Assembly (NCBI GenBank): GCA_023053545.1
Contig: JAKZAN010000005.1
Location: forward strand, 6,634,001 to 6,698,000
DNA: 64,000 bases
Direction of reading: 5' to 3'
Origin: Lepidurus packardi
Lineage: Eukaryota > Arthropoda > Branchiopoda > Notostraca > Triopsidae
In this document: positions 60,790 to 64,000 of the stretch, piece by piece
Position numbering within the stretch: position 1 is the first letter of the stretch
Layout of the letters: each line of letters opens with the position of its first letter
Notes under the pieces: model-generated
Told to the model about the DNA's origin: nothing
What the model saw: only the letters and a program-made list of their open reading frames with translations
Databases searched by the model: none
Position numbers and translations under genes: made by a program

Positions 60790-63700
60790 ATGGCGGCATA
60801 CGTCCCTCTGGAGCTAAGCAAATTTAGCAAAAATTGCAAGTATTTACGACGTGTATTGAATGAAAGTGTATCCGCTTTTGACGAAATCACCAGGACAGAG
60901 TTCTTTAGTCAAGGTAACCGTTTTATTCTGTTTGATTTGTATTTATGCATTGGGTTACAACGTTTGCGACTTTATACCGTTTGACCTCTATTCCTCATCC
61001 TCGAATGCCAGGAATTCGCGTGACCTTTGACGACCTTTGTAAATTAACAGGATTAATATGCAGTTTAATTTATATAGATGAATTGCAAAGTATTGGTATT
61101 TACCCCAAGGACCATGCCAGTTTGATGTCGACGTTAAACAGGTCACCATGCATATTAGTTTTGGGCTACAGTCGCCGGGCTAGAGCTCAAGTGGTAAATG
61201 AGCTCTTTTGTCGTCGTATGCTACCGATTGTACGAGACCCTCCTTTGGAGAACCCAGAAATGAAGGATGCTAATGTAAGTATTGACAACTAAGCAAAATA
61301 CTTATTAAAAAAAGAGAAATATGTGTTTTAACCCACATTTTTAGATCATCAATAGTGAGAGCTCGCATCCAGAAGAACCCAGTGAGGATTTTGACAAGCC
61401 AGTTGGAAATTGGCCATGGAGAGCTGTAAGGTTTCGCCATGGCAGTGGCAACCATGCCCATCACGGAGGCGTTTCCACTGCAACCATATCGCTAATGTTG
61501 CCTAATAGCTTCGAGCTTATCGAAAACCTGGCATCGCACCAGAAACCGTATTCTACCATTCCACGGGTTGATTTAGAGCTTACACCCGGGCAGTTGGAAG
61601 TATGTGTCAAGCAGAACACTTGTAAACAACATTTCACGGTATTATCTTAAGGAACCCAGTTACTTCTCTTCCACGCTAGAAGTTACGATGAAACACGTTC
61701 TTTTAAGGGACGATAGCCAAGTTATTGTCGCCCCTTGCCGCCTCGGATCCAGCAAAAACCACTCGCAAACCCATTACTGGTCGCGTTTTCTAAACAACAC
61801 CTTGCAAGACGTTTTGCCTGTTTGTGTATATGCACTCTCGGGCCACTCTCTTTTTCCTGAAGTATATTTCGAGTGTAATTATCCTTTCTGATTTTAATAA
61901 TTTATGGATTTTATCGTAGGAAATAGATGAGTTGCGTTTGTTTAAAGAATTGGCCCCACAAGTGCCGATCTTTTTCCTGGTGGTTGCCACAAGCCCAGCC
62001 TCCCCTTCATCCCACCTGACTGAATGCGAGCAACACGAACTGCAACAGCACGAAAATAACCGTGTCAGCGAAGCAGGGAAAGGCAAAATCAGTTTTGAAT
62101 TCAAGGCGAATACGTCAGGTCGCCAACGCCGTCATACCAGCGCCCAATCTTCATTTCGTTCACCTTCCCCTGCCAATGAGTCCAAAACACGGTTAAGCGC
62201 AGCCTCTTTACAACTTCACCGACAATTATCCCAACTTGGTAAACCCATTCAGCTTTAAAGCGGTTTTTAACCCAGACTTTCCTAAATAGGATTCTCATTT
62301 GTTAACGTACCGGTGGCCCATCGCGTTCGACGAGGCTCAGCATCCTTAACCGTCAGCAGTGAGCTTTGCGAGCAGGTCGAAGGCTTGCCTGGTCTTTTGT
62401 CGTTTGCTCGTTTGGTCCTCCAGTCGTACTTGATAACCGCCTCTTCCACACTGTACGACACACATCATCGTTGTCTGCGAATGTTTATTTTGTCCGCGTT
62501 CGATTGGGCGAGACAAATGCAAATTACGCCAAGGAGGATTGAATATGCACGCAAAAAGGAAGCCGAGCTCTACTCTACCTTGCTAGGAGTGGCCAGCAAG
62601 AAACAGGAAGAAATACGGACCTTAATTGTTGACACGTTGGCCACAATGCAAAACGAGCTCTTGGATAAGGCCGAGCAGTATGTTTTCCAAGGTGAGTTTT
62701 TTTGTTGTTGTTTTTTTGTGGTTGACAAGACCCTTTATCTCCAAATCTACTTTTGTTTACTTTTCAGGCGTGGAAGTGGATGATGGAGAGCAGCTTAGCG
62801 CCTTGCAGCTTCAACGTTGCACTGATGAAATCCAGGATATGGTCCTGAGCACCTTGAATTCAGCTGTCGCCGAAAAACTTATCGGGTCTGTAGAATATTT
62901 GCGGGAGCGTTTTATAGGCACTTTGCAGCGCTGCTTGGAAAGCTTGGAGAGGTCTTGTCGTCAGGCTGGAGAAGAAGTACAAGCTTCAAATGCCTTAAAA
63001 CAGGTAAGTTGTACAAGAGATGCCGCTTATTGTGATCACTGGTTATTAGAGTCAGCCGCTTTATGGAATCAAATGTTAAAGGACCGTTTCAAAATTATAC
63101 AATTTTTAGCCTTTTAATCAGTTATTAGAATCACACTTTCGGATATTATAATCCATTTCAACAGAATCTTCACATGTACAGTAACGAAACTACAGTAGTG
63201 ATTGCTACATGGACTTCTGCATATTGACCCATGACATTGCTTTTACGTCGTTTTGACGAATCCTGTCATTTCCAGTCTAGTACTACGCTTAGGGGAAATC
63301 CCTTCTAAATTCCAGTCTGTTAAACGAGTAGGTTATTCAATTGAATGAACAGTTCCTTTAATTGACTGGGAAAATTAGAAGGGATATGGTGTTGAGAACC
63401 CTACCAAAGCGTAGGAATAGGCTTCAAAGGTGCAGTGTTAGTTGTCTTTTAGACGTGTGGTTATACAAAAATGGCGATGAAAAAAAAAAGAGTTGATTTA
63501 AATGTAAAAGAGGAGTTGCGGCTCATTGATACTTATGACAAGCTAAATTTACAAGATTTGCCACAAAGGGAAGCGTTCGTTAAGTTAGGAATTCCTCAAT
63601 CATCTCTTTCAAAATTGTTGAAAAATCGTTACGAAATAAACAGTAGTGGGTGTAGTGAATCTAGGAATAGGAACGTGTCAGAAAGTAGACGATATTTTGT

Positions 63701-64000
63701 TCTTTGGTACATATTTTCGGTTTTCGGTATTATAATTTTCGCTTAGTATAATCGATATTCACTTGACAAACGGGATCACAATAAGCGTCATCTACTGTAT
63801 TAGAATTTACCTTTTTCTTTGGTAAGTTTCACGCTTTTCTATCTAGATTTTAACAGCTGCGTACCAAGTTCAGATTACGGTGCGCACATCCTCATCTTTT
63901 ATTCGTTCATTATGGGAACATTTCCGAAATTTGCTTCGAGCCTTGCCCTGGTCTTGTACACCCCGCTTGGATAAATCTTGGAAACGTAATGTGGCAGAAA
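60790..64000 (+). CDS. DSTYK: DSTYK (dusty) dual-specificity kinase, 5' part, runs off the window
   Basis: Eight exons: 60790-60913, 61012-61274, 61345-61599, 61652-61861, 61920-62238, 62290-62691, 62768-63003, 63847-64000. Phases fit throughout, giving about 654 residues before the edge. It resembles vertebrate DSTYK collinearly. There is a GTPase-like N-terminal region (PCILVLGYSRRARAQVVNEL near residue 82; VIVAPC near 240; LPVCVYAL near 273). The hallmark ITPRRIEYARKKEAELY follows, then KLIGSVEYLRERFIGTLQRC and AAYQVQITVRTSSSF. A charged serine-rich insert (about 310-385) is less conserved. The kinase domain should follow outside the window. DSTYK is a cytoplasmic dual-specificity kinase of the RIPK-like group. 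The ATG at 60790 has a good context (GTCATGG). Intron 7 is almost entirely an F1 transposon; the others are 51-98 bases. Confidence 0.92.
63014..63797 (+). mobile_element. F1 pogo/Tigger-like element, copy 4, filling DSTYK intron 7
   Basis: 784 bp flanked by TA (63012 and 63798). The ends are CAAGAGATGCCGCTTATT and AAGCGTCATCTACTG. The internal frame 63471-63746 (91 codons) starts MAMKKKRVDLNVKEELRLID and encodes a CENP-B/pogo-type helix-turn-helix (LPQREAFVKLGIPQSSLSKL), then unrelated residues. It is the best preserved of the four copies but has no DDE domain, so it cannot move on its own. Confidence 0.88.

Overview
The window is animal nuclear DNA: spliced genes, GT-AG introns, TATA-type and AT-rich spacers, and many small DNA-transposon derivatives. 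It looks arthropod-like. The plexin here resembles insect PlexA almost exon by exon, and short GGTTA/TTAGG-type runs occur in spacers. The species cannot be named from the sequence; that placement is inference.

Layout. (1) 256-8304: a head-to-tail cluster of four paralogous genes for secreted, cysteine-rich, multi-module proteins (about 360, 330, 241 and 447 residues). Every module is one small exon bounded by phase-1 introns. All four genes end in a similar terminal module carrying a Cys-Cys pair. Decayed module exons follow the last gene (about 8415-8775). I do not recognise the family by name. (2) 8791-25769: about 17 kb with no supportable coding exon. It holds three transposon-derived elements, local direct repeats and one GC-rich block that could be the plexin promoter. 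(3) 25845-59807: a complete plexin A receptor gene of 15 coding exons (1,983 codons from the preferred start). All reading phases join cleanly. Four long introns (4.4-8.2 kb) lie in the sema/PSI part and short introns in the rest. (4) 60790-64000: the 5' two thirds of a DSTYK (dusty) kinase gene on the same strand. Its kinase domain lies beyond the window edge.

Mobile DNA. Recurring families are (F1) pogo/Tigger-like elements of about 0.8 kb with CAGTAGATGCC ends, TA target duplications and a retained fragment of a CENP-B-type helix-turn-helix transposase (14187, 31589, 34388, 63014); (F2) elements ending TTAAGGCTCCCGTATACC (27550, 42293, fragments at 17935 and 34600); (F3) an element of about 240 bp seen at 34786 and inside F2 at 42446; (F4) elements ending TTAAGGCCACGGTGTAC (20893, 52558); and a hairpin element at 23410. 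No retroviral, LTR or other virus-like element, CRISPR array, rRNA or convincing tRNA was seen.

Working together: the plexin is a semaphorin receptor that signals to Ras/Rap-type GTPases, and DSTYK is a cytoplasmic kinase. Nothing in the sequence links the two beyond adjacency. The cysteine-rich cluster is an independent, expanding secreted family.
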